Positions 23,916-35,999 of a stretch of 64,000 nucleotides of DNA are shown here, piece after piece. The DNA is taken from contig CM032128.1 of assembly GCA_018894105.1 (NCBI GenBank), positions 23,293,001 through 23,357,000 on the forward strand, read 5' to 3'. This DNA comes from Jacaranda mimosifolia. Taxonomy: Eukaryota; Streptophyta; Magnoliopsida; Lamiales; Bignoniaceae. Positions within the stretch are counted from its first letter, which is position 1; every line of letters begins with the position of its first letter. The notes beneath the pieces are model-generated. The model had not been told where the DNA came from. It was given only the letters and a program-made list of their open reading frames with translations, and ran no database searches. The position numbers were made by a program, and so were the translations under genes.

Positions 23916-25130
23916 TATATATCAAATTAATTCATATCGTTATTTTTTTTCATTTGTTTAATCTGTATTAAATACTATTTAATATTTATAAAACTATATA
24001 TATATAATCATATACATATAATACTATATGTATATATAAAATATAACCCCATCCCTACCCCTACGCCTATCCCTTGCCCAAAAGACCACAACAACTAACA
24101 TGGTAGCTTAAAAAGTGGCCAGATCAGGTCTGACCAATGGCAGCCACGACCATCTGGCCATGATGGCCGTCTTGATGGCGGCCACATTCTTTTTTTTTTT
24201 TTAATCTTGTGGGGGTAGCAGACAGTCATGAAAAACGAATGTCGTGGTTGTTGGCAGCGATGGCAGTTAGTGTATGCAAGTAGGGATGGGGGTGGAGTGT
24301 GGTAATAGTAGCCAGCTATTGGCTGGCCACCAGTTCCTTCTCACTGTCGGTTTTGCTACCATTACAGCCATGCAGCTGAGTTGGGGTGGAGGTTGGTGGA
24401 TATATATGATAATACATATATATAAGTTGTTTATATTTATATCAATATAAAGTGTATATATATACCAAAAAAATTATAATAATAATACATAAAAATAGCA
24501 GCGGATTGCTGCTGGCGGCAACCATGACCGCCATGGACAGTCATAAAATTTAGGATTAAGTGGGTGGTGAGTATATATGATAATATTATATATATGTACA
24601 TAATGTGTATATATAAATATACTAAAAAAATGTTTTTGTATAACAATACACAATGGTGGCTAGAGATTGCAACTGTTAAAGGCCGCAGGCGCAGGCGGCT
24701 GCTAAAAGGAATGGCCAGATCTAGCCAGTTTGGCAGCCAAATGTATACGTACATAATATAATATATATTATATAATACTATATAATATTTATAAAATGAA
24801 TATATGAATATATATTATATGTTGTATATATGTATATAAATGTATAAATACTTTCTTATATATCTTTTATAAATATTAAGTACTATTCCATATGTATCGT
24901 TCATTTAAATAAAAAAATCTAATAGTTGATTTAAATAAGGGCATGATAGTCATTTTATATATTAAAAAACTTAAAAAAGTCGCATAAAACAGCGCATACA
25001 CTTTATTTATGGATTCAATGTAGTTTTTTGTAGCATTTTCAAAAATATGTGATGGTTTTTTTATCTTTTTTTTAATAGGAGGGTAAACCACTAAATCCGT
25101 ATTTGACAAAGGGTGGATTAGATTTTCCCA
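23711..25130. mobile_element. Non-autonomous Mutator-like element, 1420 bp
   Basis: It is flanked by a perfect 9-bp duplication (cacatataa, 23702-23710 and 25131-25139), the size made by Mutator transposases. The terminal inverted repeats are about 80 bp and imperfect. The left end holds TTTACCCCCTTGTGATAAAA, and the reverse complement of the right end has TTTACCCTCCTATTAAAAAA at the matching place. The interior has no transposase. It contains a TC/AC microsatellite, AT runs, and a patch of higher GC (24090-24740) with repeated GGCCATGATGGC-like phrases. It lies in the neighbourhood of the Helitron relic. Confidence 0.75.
23872..23915. repeat. TC/AC compound microsatellite
   Basis: About 11 TC units followed by about 10 AC units, inside the 1.4-kb Mutator-like element. 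Confidence 0.95.
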
Positions 25131-25139
25131 CACATATAA
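25131..25139. repeat. Target-site duplication, right (cacatataa)
   Basis: Perfect copy of 23702-23710. Confidence 0.85.
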
Positions 25140-25419
25140 CAATGATTTAGTGCTAACTTCCATTGGTATGAAAGTGAATGATTTTCACATAAGCTTGAAT
25201 GGTTTAATACTTCTAGATTGCAACTTTTCTTTCTAGACACGTTTGTCTATATTTGTTTAGAAGTATTGAAAAAGTATGAATTAAATCTTGATATTCTTGA
25301 TATTCTTCTTAAGGCTCTTGCACATAATCTTTATTTATGAATTTTTAAGTGATTGAGATAATGGTATAATTTAAATAATTTACACTATTGTCTAGTGGAT
25401 CTAGCCAAATATAAATAAA

Positions 25420-25970
25420 AGAAATACATAATCTTCCTACAGAATAACAAGTAATAGCTATATGGAATGAAAATACTGGTGATTCAAAATATCTAAATAG
25501 AGACATTAAAGTTTATTATGCTAATAACCAATCACATTTAATTTTGAACCATTGTGGTTGTTTCGATCCACTCTAACATCCATTATTACTCCCTCATGCG
25601 AGCTGAGTAGTGCAAATGAGAAAAAAAAAGAGCTTGTTGTAGTGGCCAAAATGTTGTTGCACTAGTTCTTGGATGATCAACAAGTGATGTTTTGCAAGTT
25701 GAAGAAGAATGTATTTATGCTAATAATATAGAACAAACCAGAATTAAATTTGAGATTAAAAAAATAGATCATTCTAACAATACATATACTATTAACAGTG
25801 CGACTGTGTATATTCAAAATAAGAAGAAGAGAGCAAATATCTCTTATTGATATTATAAATGTCAAATTCAAGAATGGGACTTCTCTTGCATTTTATGTAT
25901 AGAGAGTTGGTTCAACATTACACTGTTGATTCTTACATCAAAATTGAAATGCAACATAATTTCATCCCAA
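25420..25970 (+). pseudogene. Helitron helicase-like N-terminal relic
   Basis: In one frame the plus strand reads IWNENTGDSKYLNRDIKVYY followed by SHLILNHCGCFDPLSYPLLL. Plant Helitron proteins carry the same layout: an RDI-V block, then a HYYGCYDPLQYPLLFP motif. Downstream YYKCQIQ and RELVQHYTVDSYIKIE correspond to the EYYCYKFQ and RLLQQYVVDMYIKIE blocks of the Helitron-like N domain. Stops and frameshifts interrupt it, and the Rep catalytic motif and helicase are absent from what I can read. No 5'-TC or 3'-CTRR hairpin end was located. Confidence 0.65.
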
Positions 25971-26309
25971 CTTATTTGGGCATTTTGCAGGGTTCCAACA
26001 ACGCTAAGCTGATTTGGGTCTTTCAATCTCTATAGATAGTTTTCATTATTTGTTTGGGGTACGCAAAATGCATAATGAATCGTTATTTCACATTTTTTCA
26101 TTCACGAGGCCAAATATTGGCTGGGCACTCTTTTGCTCATTGATATTGTGAATATTTGCTCTCTCTTTTTTTAAGAATGTTTTTCTTTTATTCATTCATA
26201 TTTATATACTTAGTCAACTGCATGACTTTAAAATGTTGATATGCTCTTGATGTTTAATTGACGTACGGTGAGGGTGCATGCTTGGAGTGTCGAACCTTTT
26301 CTTATTAAG

Positions 26310-27170
26310 CTTTAGCATGAGCCTCGTGGAGATGTTTCATCATAGTTGCATGACATGGCTATGAGTGCAAATAACTGAGGAGGTCTTACCAAAATACTTT
26401 GTTGTTTGAATTGAATTTAATTGCGAGCCTTGTCGATGAGGTTTCAATGCAAGCACCAAGTGGTATGATGGTTTTTTGCTATGAGCTTCATTTAAGAGGT
26501 CTCAATGCGATATTAAGTATTGCAAAGACATTTGGATGCAAGCCTCATTCAAGAGGTCTTTATTACTAATGTTAAGTGTCATAAAAATACTTGAATGCCA
26601 GCTTCATTCAGGAAGTCTTATTACTAACGTTTGATATGTTGGCCGCACACCCTTAGAGGGGCCTGATAGTTGATTTCGATGGTGTAGGCATGTATCCTTT
26701 GAGGGTCTTATAATAGGCTTACACGTGGCAACTATGCAGTCTCCAGGGAGCCGTATAGTGGGTTTTCACCAAGATAATTTAATTGTAAGTTAATTCAGCT
26801 AAAGGTGTGAGGGTGTAGCCACTTACCTCCACGAAAGATTTATGGTGGAGTTACTCACAGCAACAATGTACTTGCAGACGAGTCAAATAGTGAGTTTACA
26901 CCAAAGTAATTTACGAGGGAGGTTCTACCACCTACACCCAAGGAGGTTTTATAGTGGACTTATGCACGGCTACAAGTAACACCGAGGAACTGTATAGTAG
27001 GGTTTTTGCTAAAATCAATCATAGGTGTTGCCACCAATTCTCGAAGAGAATTTCAGTAAGGATTTACAATGGGCATATGCCTATGCGAGCTACCACATAT
27101 CATATAATGGATTTCTACTAAAAGTAGGTGTTACCACTAACCTTGACCATTAGAAACTTCACCATCTTCA
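26310..27170 (-). repeat. Degenerate tandem region of gypsy relic 2
   Basis: Repeated phrases on the plus strand: units of about 75 bp around GCCTCATTCAAGAGGTCT (26310-26640), then longer units around TATAGTGGGTTTTCACC (26650-27170). It occupies the place where reverse transcriptase and integrase would be expected and matches relic 1 at 19560-20480 in reverse complement. Confidence 0.6.
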
Positions 27171-27195
27171 TAACCCGCCTAGAATGCATGCCTAG

Positions 27196-27197
<2 letters not shown>

Positions 27198-27230
<33 letters not shown>
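27198..27230. repeat. GA microsatellite
   Basis: About 16 GA units at the junction between the decayed protease and the tandem region of gypsy relic 2. Confidence 0.95.
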
Positions 27231-27232
<2 letters not shown>

Positions 27233-27239
27233 CTCTTCC

Positions 27240-29100
27240 CAGTGCTTCCATAGCTTTACCAGTAAACCCCACTAAAGGAGTGTTGATCTTCTACTTCTGG
27301 GTGTTGTCTATTCTGAGTTGGAGGAAACTATCATGAAAAAATGTATCAGCTATGCTTCTATTGTCCACTAGTGTCTTCTTTACCTAATAGTTGGTGAAGA
27401 AGAGATCACTAATACATTGTTGTTTTTTAGGCTCCATGTCTTTTTCTTTGAAGGTGATGCTAGGCATTGGAGGACGCACATTATAAATTCCCAGTACAAG
27501 ATCTACTATATACACTTAGTTTTTCTTCGCTGCTCATATCAAAGCCTTCATAGCATTTGAGGAGCCTTCCCTAGTTTGTTTTTTTGAAATTACTTAGATG
27601 ATGCTAGCTATATGGAGGTTCTTCAAGTTGTGTTGATATTGCTAATCCTTGGGCTCCAGATGATCGTCGAGTCATCATTGATGATTGTAACTTTTTCTAC
27701 TTTATGCACCCCTCTTTAGACTGCCTTGCCTCTACACCACATGTTTCTTGAGGTGCCATCTTTGGATCAGCCTCTCAACTTCATCCTTTAGGTATTGGTA
27801 TTCTTCGGTGGTGTGTTCGCAATCATGGTGGAAGCAACATCACTTGTCAGATTTCTACTTTTTTGGGTCCTCGATCATCCTTTCCAGGGGTTGTGGATGA
27901 AGTTTAAGTGGAGAAAGCCTGGATGGGATTGCACCTATAGTCTATTGGTTTCTTGCTGTTATTTCCTTTTCTTACGTCTTGTGCTTGCCAGTATCTTGAG
28001 GAGTTATGGCTTTCTCGATCCTAATGTGTTTATCCATGCGAATGAGGAGCTCTTCTAGAGTTCTAGGAGGGTTTCCGATAATAGATTTTTTTTGAACTTT
28101 TGGTGCTTCAGGTTTTGCTGGACAATGCTAGACAAAAGCTCTTAGTTGATTTGAGATATCTCGTATATCGTGACGAAACAATTGAGATAGTCTCTTAGGG
28201 ACTCTCCATCCTTTTACTTGATGGTGAATAGGTATACTGCCATCTTTCGGCATTTGTGGTTGATAGAGAAATTATGAAGAGCATGTGCCAATTGTTCTTA
28301 ACCTATAATAGATTTAGTCGATATCTAGTTGAACTACGTCAAAGCATGTTTGATGAGCGTAGTTCAGAACACCTCACAGTATGTTGAATCACTCATATCA
28401 TAGAGCTCCATCCTCCCTAGGAAGTTGTCTTGGTTCTCCTAAAGGTCCATTGTGCCATCAAACTCTAGTAGGTCGACTATCTTTATTCTGAGAAGAAACA
28501 CCTCTACCAAAATAGTTGGGCAAAAGAAACTACGTCGCAGGAGAACGACGCCTAAGGGAAAGTATTAGCTCCCTACTCCTCCTGAGAATTGTGGCACCAA
28601 TGAATGGGTTTGGACTATGATAGTAGTGGGCAATCACTCGAAGGAGTCTACTTAGAGAAATCAATGTAAGTCCACTTGTTGAGGCAAGGGGAGATGAACG
28701 ATGTCTTGCTCTAAATTGGTATTCTACTCTGTCCTCTTGAGGATTTCGAATCAACCAAGCTCCAATCAGAAGATTGTTTTTTCTCTTGAGGGCAACATTT
28801 CTCTGCATATTGGGCAATTACTCTAACTACAGCTTGAATAGAGGCATTAAAAAAAAAAAAAAAGGCCTTCTCCAGTAATGTCTTTAATGCCACTTATGTC
28901 ATTTGCAGAACTGATTCTTTGGGAGATGGTGCCTACTACGAGGGCGTCTCCTCCACTGTCGATTGCTAGTTTGGGGTATGCTCTAGCACCGAACATGACT
29001 ATGCATCAAGTTGGTGGCCTCCACGTTCTCTAACCTTGGGACCACCTGGTTGTTGAAATCTCAAGATCCGAATCTCATTTGCATTTTTAGCATTCTTTCT
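27240..29100 (-). pseudogene. Decayed Tat-like gypsy gag and protease
   Basis: The minus strand shows gag phrases TTLIKHALT, then EQLAHALHNFSINHKCRKMA and KDGESLRDYLNCFVT, and later KCCFHHDCEHTTEEYQYLKD with DEVERLIQRW, the conserved gag C-terminal block. Further on, about 27300-27480, a retropepsin-like segment reads ITFKEKDMEPKK, then TLVDNRSIADTFFHDSF and VGFTGKAMEALG. Family proteases have LVDSGSSADIL at that point, so the catalytic DSG has become DNR. Several stops and frame changes show that it is dead. Confidence 0.7.
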
Positions 29101-29420
29101 TCTTCGGTAAAAGTTCCCATAGATGGTGCCAGAATGATGATGAATGGAAATGGAACTAAGGTCCTTTCTAGAAGTTAATGATTTTTTAAGTTATTTTTCT
29201 CTGGAACGCAATTCAAAAAGTTCTCAATTCTCAATTTTTTGCAAATAATTTTCTGTGTCAGTTTAACTTTAGGGTTTAATATTTATAGCATTTTTTTTAG
29301 TAAGCTCCGATCCAGTATGGGCTAGATGCCTTATTGGCGGGCTTAGCCAATTGGGATCTCTAGCCTTTTCATTCATTTATTAATCAATTCATTAGGCCTT
29401 TTTAGCCCATTTTTACTTTT

Positions 29421-31185
29421 TTTACCATTGAGGACTTAACTTTTTATATCTTTAAATTATATGCTTATTTTATTAAACTTTTCATAGTATGCAATTGCAA
29501 TAAATTAAGTTAATTATGACTATTACTTTTTTCGAGATAAAATAGTAAATTTTAAAGAAAATTATATAATTATTCTATCAGTAAGTGTATATCAAACTTA
29601 GTCATGAATTTCATTAATTTTTCAAGAATTAGTAGACAAGAAATGCATGTCAATCTTAATATTTGCATGCGATAGCTAAGTAGCAAATTTAGAAACTATT
29701 TTAAAAATAGATAGAGGTTTTATTTATTCTACTTTAAAATATTATTCAGACGCTATAATTTATACTTTTAATGAATTTTAGATAACTATTTTATTCTATG
29801 TTTAAAGTCCAATATATTTATTTCAAAATTATTAATAATTTAAGAGACTTTGATAAAAATTAGAAGGTGATAATAATATGATTTTTTTTATTGTTAAGTC
29901 AAAATTAATTTCTTAAGATTTATTGAAATTTAGGTAAATATTTTTATCAAATCATTTTAGACACACTTGAATCTATTTTGGACCCACAACCTAGTTAACT
30001 AGCCTAAATCCAATTTGCTTAAACTCATTTTCAAAATGTTAAGATCCAATCCAACTCAAAATCGTATAGGTTGGGTTGAGCCCGTGAACTTTGATTCACT
30101 TTGTCATCCCTACTTATGAACCATGATATTATCAAATAAGTATCTAATAATTTATAAATTTATTTAAATAGTACTTGTGTAAATGATATGCTGGTAGTTA
30201 ATTGAGTCAAAGATATCATTCTACATTTATATGTGTAAAATTTATGGTTCAAACTCTAAAAAATTCATGATGTGTCTGTGTATCCAAAACAAATATATAT
30301 ACATATATATAGCATGAAATTTCTCTAATGTAGAAGCCTTTTGAGTAATGTTTGGCACTGCCAAGTAACAATGATATCCTTTTGGAAATTAGCCCTAAAT
30401 AATCACTTTTGCTTTGATATTAGTATGAGTTAGCTATTATTATGCATTATCCAATTAGTGCATTATATTGGGTTGCGTTTGATATAGCATATTACGCAAG
30501 ATTAATCCTATTAAATTTGTGCAATTGTATATTTGATATACAATATTAGCATGGCGGACTGAGACGAGATTATTCGAGTCCACACTGAAATCACATTATT
30601 CACTAGATTAAGACCAGTGTGAATCTTTGGATTTCGATAGATATTGTTAATCTCACCATATAGGTTACATCCAAAAAATCAAGATTGTCCATCGATTTCA
30701 AATTTTAAAACCTAAAAATGTGAGGGCAGTTATGGATTAAAAAAATCATATTGAACAATTTATTATATCAAACAATAATGTAAGATAATGGTTACTATAA
30801 TTTCAACCTCATTCTTTCCAATTAGATAAATATATTAATTTATTAAAAAAGGCCTTAATCTTAACAATCAAAATTAAGCGAAACTAACTATCTTTTGAAG
30901 AAAATGCTAAAGATACAAGTGCAAACTTCTCATTTTACCTACCACAAAGCTGCAAATTCCTTATCAAACTTAATTAATGGTGGATTTCTTTCACGATTAT
31001 TACACCTTAAAAGCACCATTAGATGAAATAAACAGTCGTTATAGTTAAAGCAGTGGCACACCCGCCAATAAAAATAAAGGGCAATTATTGGAGACAAGTT
31101 TGTAAGTAAGGACAAAAATAAAGGGCCTACTTCAGAAAGCACTATTAATTTTATTTGGGAATTATCCTTGAATAGTTCCGCTTCC
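29421..31185. other. AT-rich intergenic DNA
   Basis: No gene. A weak inverted-repeat pair around GTTTGATATA (about 30470-30500 and 30765-30790) hints at a short decayed MITE. The minus-strand frame at 30939-31220 overlaps the promoter region of the next pseudogene and has no recognisable domain. Confidence 0.5.
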
Positions 31186-31189
31186 TCGT

Positions 31190-31200
31190 TTCTATAAATA
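31190..31200 (+). promoter_or_regulatory. TATA box of the VOC pseudogene
   Basis: TCTATAAATATATCC lies about 120 bp before the ATG at 31316, followed by a pyrimidine-rich leader, as in ordinary plant promoters. Confidence 0.5.
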
Positions 31201-31315
31201 TATCCTAATTCCGTACACATGCATTTCTCATTTATCCCTTTGCATTTCTCGCTTTACAAAATATCTCCTTTTGAGTTTCTCTAGGGTTTTGTACTATATC
31301 TCCTTCACTTACACA

Positions 31316-32700
31316 ATGGCACAAGGAGCACAAACGTTGTCGAGGCTGAGAATGGCTAGAAGGCAAGTATATGGTTTTTACAGCGGTGAAATCTTAGTCG
31401 GTAGGGGAGGCACCCAAGGGAAATGATGCCATACAATTCTGCAAGGCTGCATTTAGAGTAGCGGATATTAGTAGCATGAATCATCCCAAGAGAACGGCAG
31501 AGCATGAGCTCCATCTTTTTCTCTCTGCCGAGCTTAAGCTTGTATCATTTACTATTGCTGTCTATGATCTTATTGATGATGTCTTTGCTCCGTACATTTA
31601 TTAGCTTCTTTTAACTTTTTTAACTAATTATTTGTTAGCATTCTTCATGTTGCCTTTATCGCTTTAACGTTGAGGTTATTTTTGTTCAGATCCATGTGTC
31701 TGGTTTTTCTATCTACATTTTATGGTTAATGGGCCTTGTTTTTATAATCATCCACAGAATCAATTTTTTTTCTTCTATAATGCTTCTTCATTTGGTAGAG
31801 GTTTGAGATGTTGATATAGAAAAATATTCTGCATTGTCTCTCCTATTAATTCATAAAAATGGCTCACACACTTATTTTTTTAATGGTTATCTATACAATC
31901 ATTCTCTCTGCTATTTTTATCAAATTCTTCTTTTTTATGGAATGGCTATCATTGCTTTCAGTCTTTTCATGCCTTGTAAAAGATGCAAACAATTGTCAGG
32001 ATGTATTGGTATTTGGTGGCCCGGATAATCACCATCAACTCTTAAAGATGTAAAGATATATGCTCTCTTCTTGTGGTTTTTGGCATTGTTCAACTATTAA
32101 CATATTTTTATGTCAGCAGGCATGACTATTGACTGGTATCAAAGTCCTAGTCAGTCGTCCATTATTGACTTTTCACAAGTTTATCATGTATTTTGAGTTT
32201 TTCTTCTGCTTTTTCTTTAATCTCAGTGGTCATGCATTTTGCCTAATCCCTAATTTCCAGCGTTCTCATTGTAAAAATTCTATTAAGCCTATGTTTATGT
32301 TACCCACCATTTCTCTAATGACTCCTATCTGCAATAACTCTGCAGACACACAATTTTTGTGAGCTTTTAAATGCATGCTACTCTAACAGTAACAACAACA
32401 ATTTTTATTAAAATAACTTTTTACAGAATATTGATCCACTTAATAAGTACGTTTTTGAACTTCGTTATTTCATTTTTTAGGGTCAAATCTGTAGTAACTA
32501 GAAGCATTTTCAACCTAGAGACTGAGGATGTTGAAGCTGCCATCATGAAAGTTGTGGCCACTGGTCCTATTTTTGAAGGCAAGATCTTGGAGGGTGAAGG
32601 ACCGTGTTGCAGTAGGTGCGTGGGAAAGGTGAAAGATCCCTATGGCAATGTTTGGTGAATCTATGCCCCATCTAATAAGTCTGCTGATGTGGTAGGTTAG
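31316..32700 (+). pseudogene. Glyoxalase/VOC-fold protein pseudogene (At5g48480-like), two exons
   Basis: It starts MAQGAQTL at 31316, but that frame ends at a TGA at 31424. One base over, the frame continues NDAIQFCKAAFRVADI, then HPKRTAEHELHLFLSAELKL and VSFTIAVYDL, to about 31592. After a roughly 0.9-kb intron with a TTTTTTAG acceptor, exon 2 begins at 32481 and reads FNLETEDVEAAIMKVVATGP and later VGKVKDPYGNVW, with a stop at 32656 just before IYAP. This is the layout of the small vicinal-oxygen-chelate proteins of the Arabidopsis At5g48480 type (DAV-FYKSAFGA, DAEAAV, GKVTDPFGVTW). The frameshift, early stop and weak donor indicate a pseudogene. Promoter and leader still look intact, so it could be transcribed. 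Confidence 0.7.
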
Positions 32701-34596
32701 GAGCCCTTAATCTAGCTGCAACTTAACCCTCTGTTTACTCTCTAGTCCTTGTTGTTTCCTTTTTGTACCTAATCGACCTGAATTAACTTTAATTAGGAAC
32801 ATGACTAAGCTATAGATGAACACTTGGAGGTTAATTTGCTTATAATCTTGGTGTTGATCAGTAATTCTGAATAATCAAATGAAAGTAACTTTTCTAATTA
32901 GTGGATATTACTAATTACTTTTGGATGTTCTATATTTATATAACATATCTACGTCAGTATAATTTATGCAAAAATTAAGAATAACTATTACGGAATGTAA
33001 GTCTTCTGTATTTTAAATAAGTTTTTAATTATTATAAATTCAAATGAAGTAAGTGGATAGTAACTCAATAAACTGTCATTCAAAGAGTTAAGTATTCACT
33101 TTATTCTTTGTAAATTTGAATATAAGCATGATTGTGGTGTTATTGCTAGTTTAAATTGCTTCTATTATGTATTAATAAAAATTTGCTTCCTTGTATATGT
33201 GATAAAGGAAAGTCTCAACATTGTGAATATTTTACTTACAAAATGTTTGAAATGAATATTATAGTGGGAGGAAATTGAAGTAGTTGCAGGAGTGGTATAT
33301 TGTTAGACGACAATATCTTAGGATATATTTCTTTTAACCTTTCAGTGGTTAGTACATCGTTGGTAGGTGTTGTATCTTTGATTGGGTTGGATTTAGCGTG
33401 GGCCATGGGGGTGTGGATCGGTATCTGTGCTAGGGGGAGTGGGAATTGTGGTCCATACTTGTCATGTTGGTGATTTCATCTATGGGAGAGGGAAAATTGA
33501 GACTGATAAACGTAACCTTTTCTGTGGTTTTTGATGTTTTAAATATTATATTATATATATATACTATTATAGCCTTCTTGATTTTTCCTAACGGTAACAA
33601 CTGTTAGTTTTATTTTGGTGGAAATGTGGGACTTAAAAGGAAAATGGGTATTAAGCTAAAATTCTTTTGCATTGGAATATTGGTAGACAATTGCAGAGGT
33701 CGCACTACTCCAAGAAACTCTTGCTATTCTTGTTTGGTAGGCCATAACTTCTTTTGAATTTATCTTTCTACTTTCAATGTTACATATTTAAGAGATTACA
33801 CACATATGATTGCCATTTACGGAGGACAAAATTCAATAAAAATATCCACCAAATATTAGTTATATATTTATCGTTTTAGATTTATCATATAGTAAATATT
33901 ATATTAATATGCAATGATTTGATATGACTTGGAATTTTTTCGAGATTGTACTCTAATTACTATACTGCGTAAATAATGTTTCAACATGTTCCCCTAGTAT
34001 ATGAAAGAGTGAAATAGTGCTTTTGTTGTTGTGGAATAAGAAGCTTCCGTATCTTAATGCACATATTTAATTTATTCAGAGCTATTAGAGCGAGATCTAC
34101 TTTTTGGAGAATATAAGTCAAAGCAATAATAAGAATATTTCTAGTGGAACATCTTTTAAAGAGATGGTTCACTAATAGACCGAAGATAAGTAATTCGACT
34201 CATTCACATCCAGATCATGAATGTTTGGAATCCATATTATGCAAGGAGACATTGCTTTTACTAATTTGAATTGAAGGATGATATCAAATTAGTCTATTTC
34301 CAACATCATATCCATATTTACTAAATGACTTATAAATTTTGCCTAAAGCTTTCAGAATTTAGGAATACTGTATTCCACACCAACCACATCTACAAAGTCA
34401 AGTTTGTCATTGACTTTCTGATGGACAAGTGCATCATGGCTGAAACTTTTATTGTTCATATTCAAGGGATTAAATTAAGGATACCCAATGCCGCTATCAT
34501 ATCATTATGCTATGAGGATTAGTAAAAGAACATCAAAAGATATATACTTAGTGAGGACTTAATTAGGATATTCAATCTTAAGCCACTGTCGTGTCC
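32701..34596. other. AT-rich intergenic DNA
   Basis: No gene or repeat is recognised. The frames at 33981-34172 and 34325-34522 have no known domain. Confidence 0.55.
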
Positions 34597-34732
34597 AGGG
34601 CAAGCGTTATGCCTGCTAAGAAAGAGTTTGTGTGGGATTTATTTGTCAAATTCCATATTATCACAAGGCATGCATTATGCCTGCCAAGAAAGTGTTTGTG
34701 TGGGATTTATTTGTCAAATTCCATATTATCAC
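34597..34732 (+). repeat. Tandem duplication, 2 x 68 bp
   Basis: Units at 34597-34664 and 34665-34732 share a 45-base identical right half (including TTTGTGTGGGATTTATTTGT) and differ at a few positions on the left. Confidence 0.9.
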
Positions 34733-35406
34733 CCTCATCGTAAAGGGAGTCCTAAATTTTATCAAACAGTAAGGTAGGATCCATATATATATATATTGAT
34801 ATGTATAATCCTTGCTCCTTTTAATACCAAAACTCAATGTAAACAAATATCTTGACAGGCATTTCACTTAAATGAGTTAAAGCTTTGTATCACTTTGCTA
34901 AACTAATTAATCTTTATATTGTCATGCTTCAAAGGAAAAAACTATTAACTATGAACAAACTTTCACATGCTCAATATTAAAAAATAATTGAAGAAAAATG
35001 GAAAAAAATAAATTCTATATCATGATTAATAATCAATTAATTACAATAAACAATAGTGAAAAGTTTGTACTAATACAGAATGATATAGGGGTAGATTCGC
35101 AGTTCGGTATTGATGGTTTTATAGAAATTTTTTTAATGTGATAAGGCATGTACTAATTATCTTTTTATAAGCCAAGTAATTCTAGTTGATCGATTCAATT
35201 TATTAAGCAGTTAAGTTGGTAGATTCAAAATGTTCAAAAAACATGTTCACATAAAGCAAGTTAACTTTAGTTACAACATAAAAATATAAAATTAAGTAAA
35301 CAAATTAAACAAAAGAACTTACTTTATTAATAAAAATATAAATAAGCAAACAAATAAAAGAACAACAATAATTAAATAGTTTCAATGTAAGATTGACAAC
35401 AATAAA
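34733..35406. other. AT-rich spacer left of copia element 2
   Basis: No gene is seen. The last five bases (ataaa, 35402-35406) are the candidate target duplication of the next element. Confidence 0.5.
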
Positions 35407-35999
35407 TGTTTGGAAAATGAACACAATATTATTACATAGTTAATTTGGATGGCCAAAGCCATACCTTTCTGGTAGCAGCGGAAACTTCGGATTCAACTCG
35501 GCTATCAGCCTCATAGTATTGTACACCACAAACTTCTCTTTTTCTTTTCTCTTAGGCAAAGTTTCCTTGGTTTTGCGGATTACTACCAAAGCAATCTATT
35601 TGTCACACTCCAAGACCTTGAGTTCTTTTTGGCTATATCTAAAGGTCAGCTACAAAAGCTTTCTTATTGAGGAATATATCCTTTGGCTCTATCCAAAGGT
35701 CAGCTAAAAAAGCTTTCTTATTGAAGAAGATATCCTTTGGCTCTATCCAAAGGTTAGCTGAAAATTACTAAGGAAGATACCCTTTAGCTCTATTCAAAAG
35801 TTAGCTAAAAAAGCTTCATCTTAGCTTTCTGCGTAAATTTCCTTTTAGGTTCACCAACAAGCTTCATTTAGCTTACTCCCTAAGTTATTCCATGCTTATC
35901 TCATAAGCTTGTCAAATATGGAAGTTTATTTGAATCGCGAGCTAAAACCCAATCCAATCAATTTGGGCCATGGGCCAGTACTCTATCCAAATTACAACA
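35407..35999 (-). repeat. 3' LTR of copia element 2, with internal tandem repeats
   Basis: It aligns along its length with 40596-41124. It is longer because a unit of about 53 bp (ATATCCTTTGGCTCTATCCA, an AAGGTCAGCT block and an AAAGCTTTCTTATTGA block) is present in about three copies against about two in its partner. Confidence 0.85.

Larger units (their letters stand above)
26250..29420 (-). mobile_element. Ty3/gypsy relic 2 (Tat-like), gag-protease, minus strand
   Basis: On the minus strand an LTR-like end (TATA-like GCTATAAATATTAAAC near 29270-29285) precedes a primer-binding region (29112-29135, TCATTCTGGCACCATCTATG), then gag, a mutated protease and a repeat region. This is the same order and the same sequences as relic 1, in opposite orientation. 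Pol beyond protease is missing. Outer boundaries and the 3' LTR were not found. Confidence 0.6.

Noticed and set aside
30470..30790. Short MITE suggested by a GTTTGATATA inverted pair
   Set aside because: Only about ten bases pair and no target duplication is visible.
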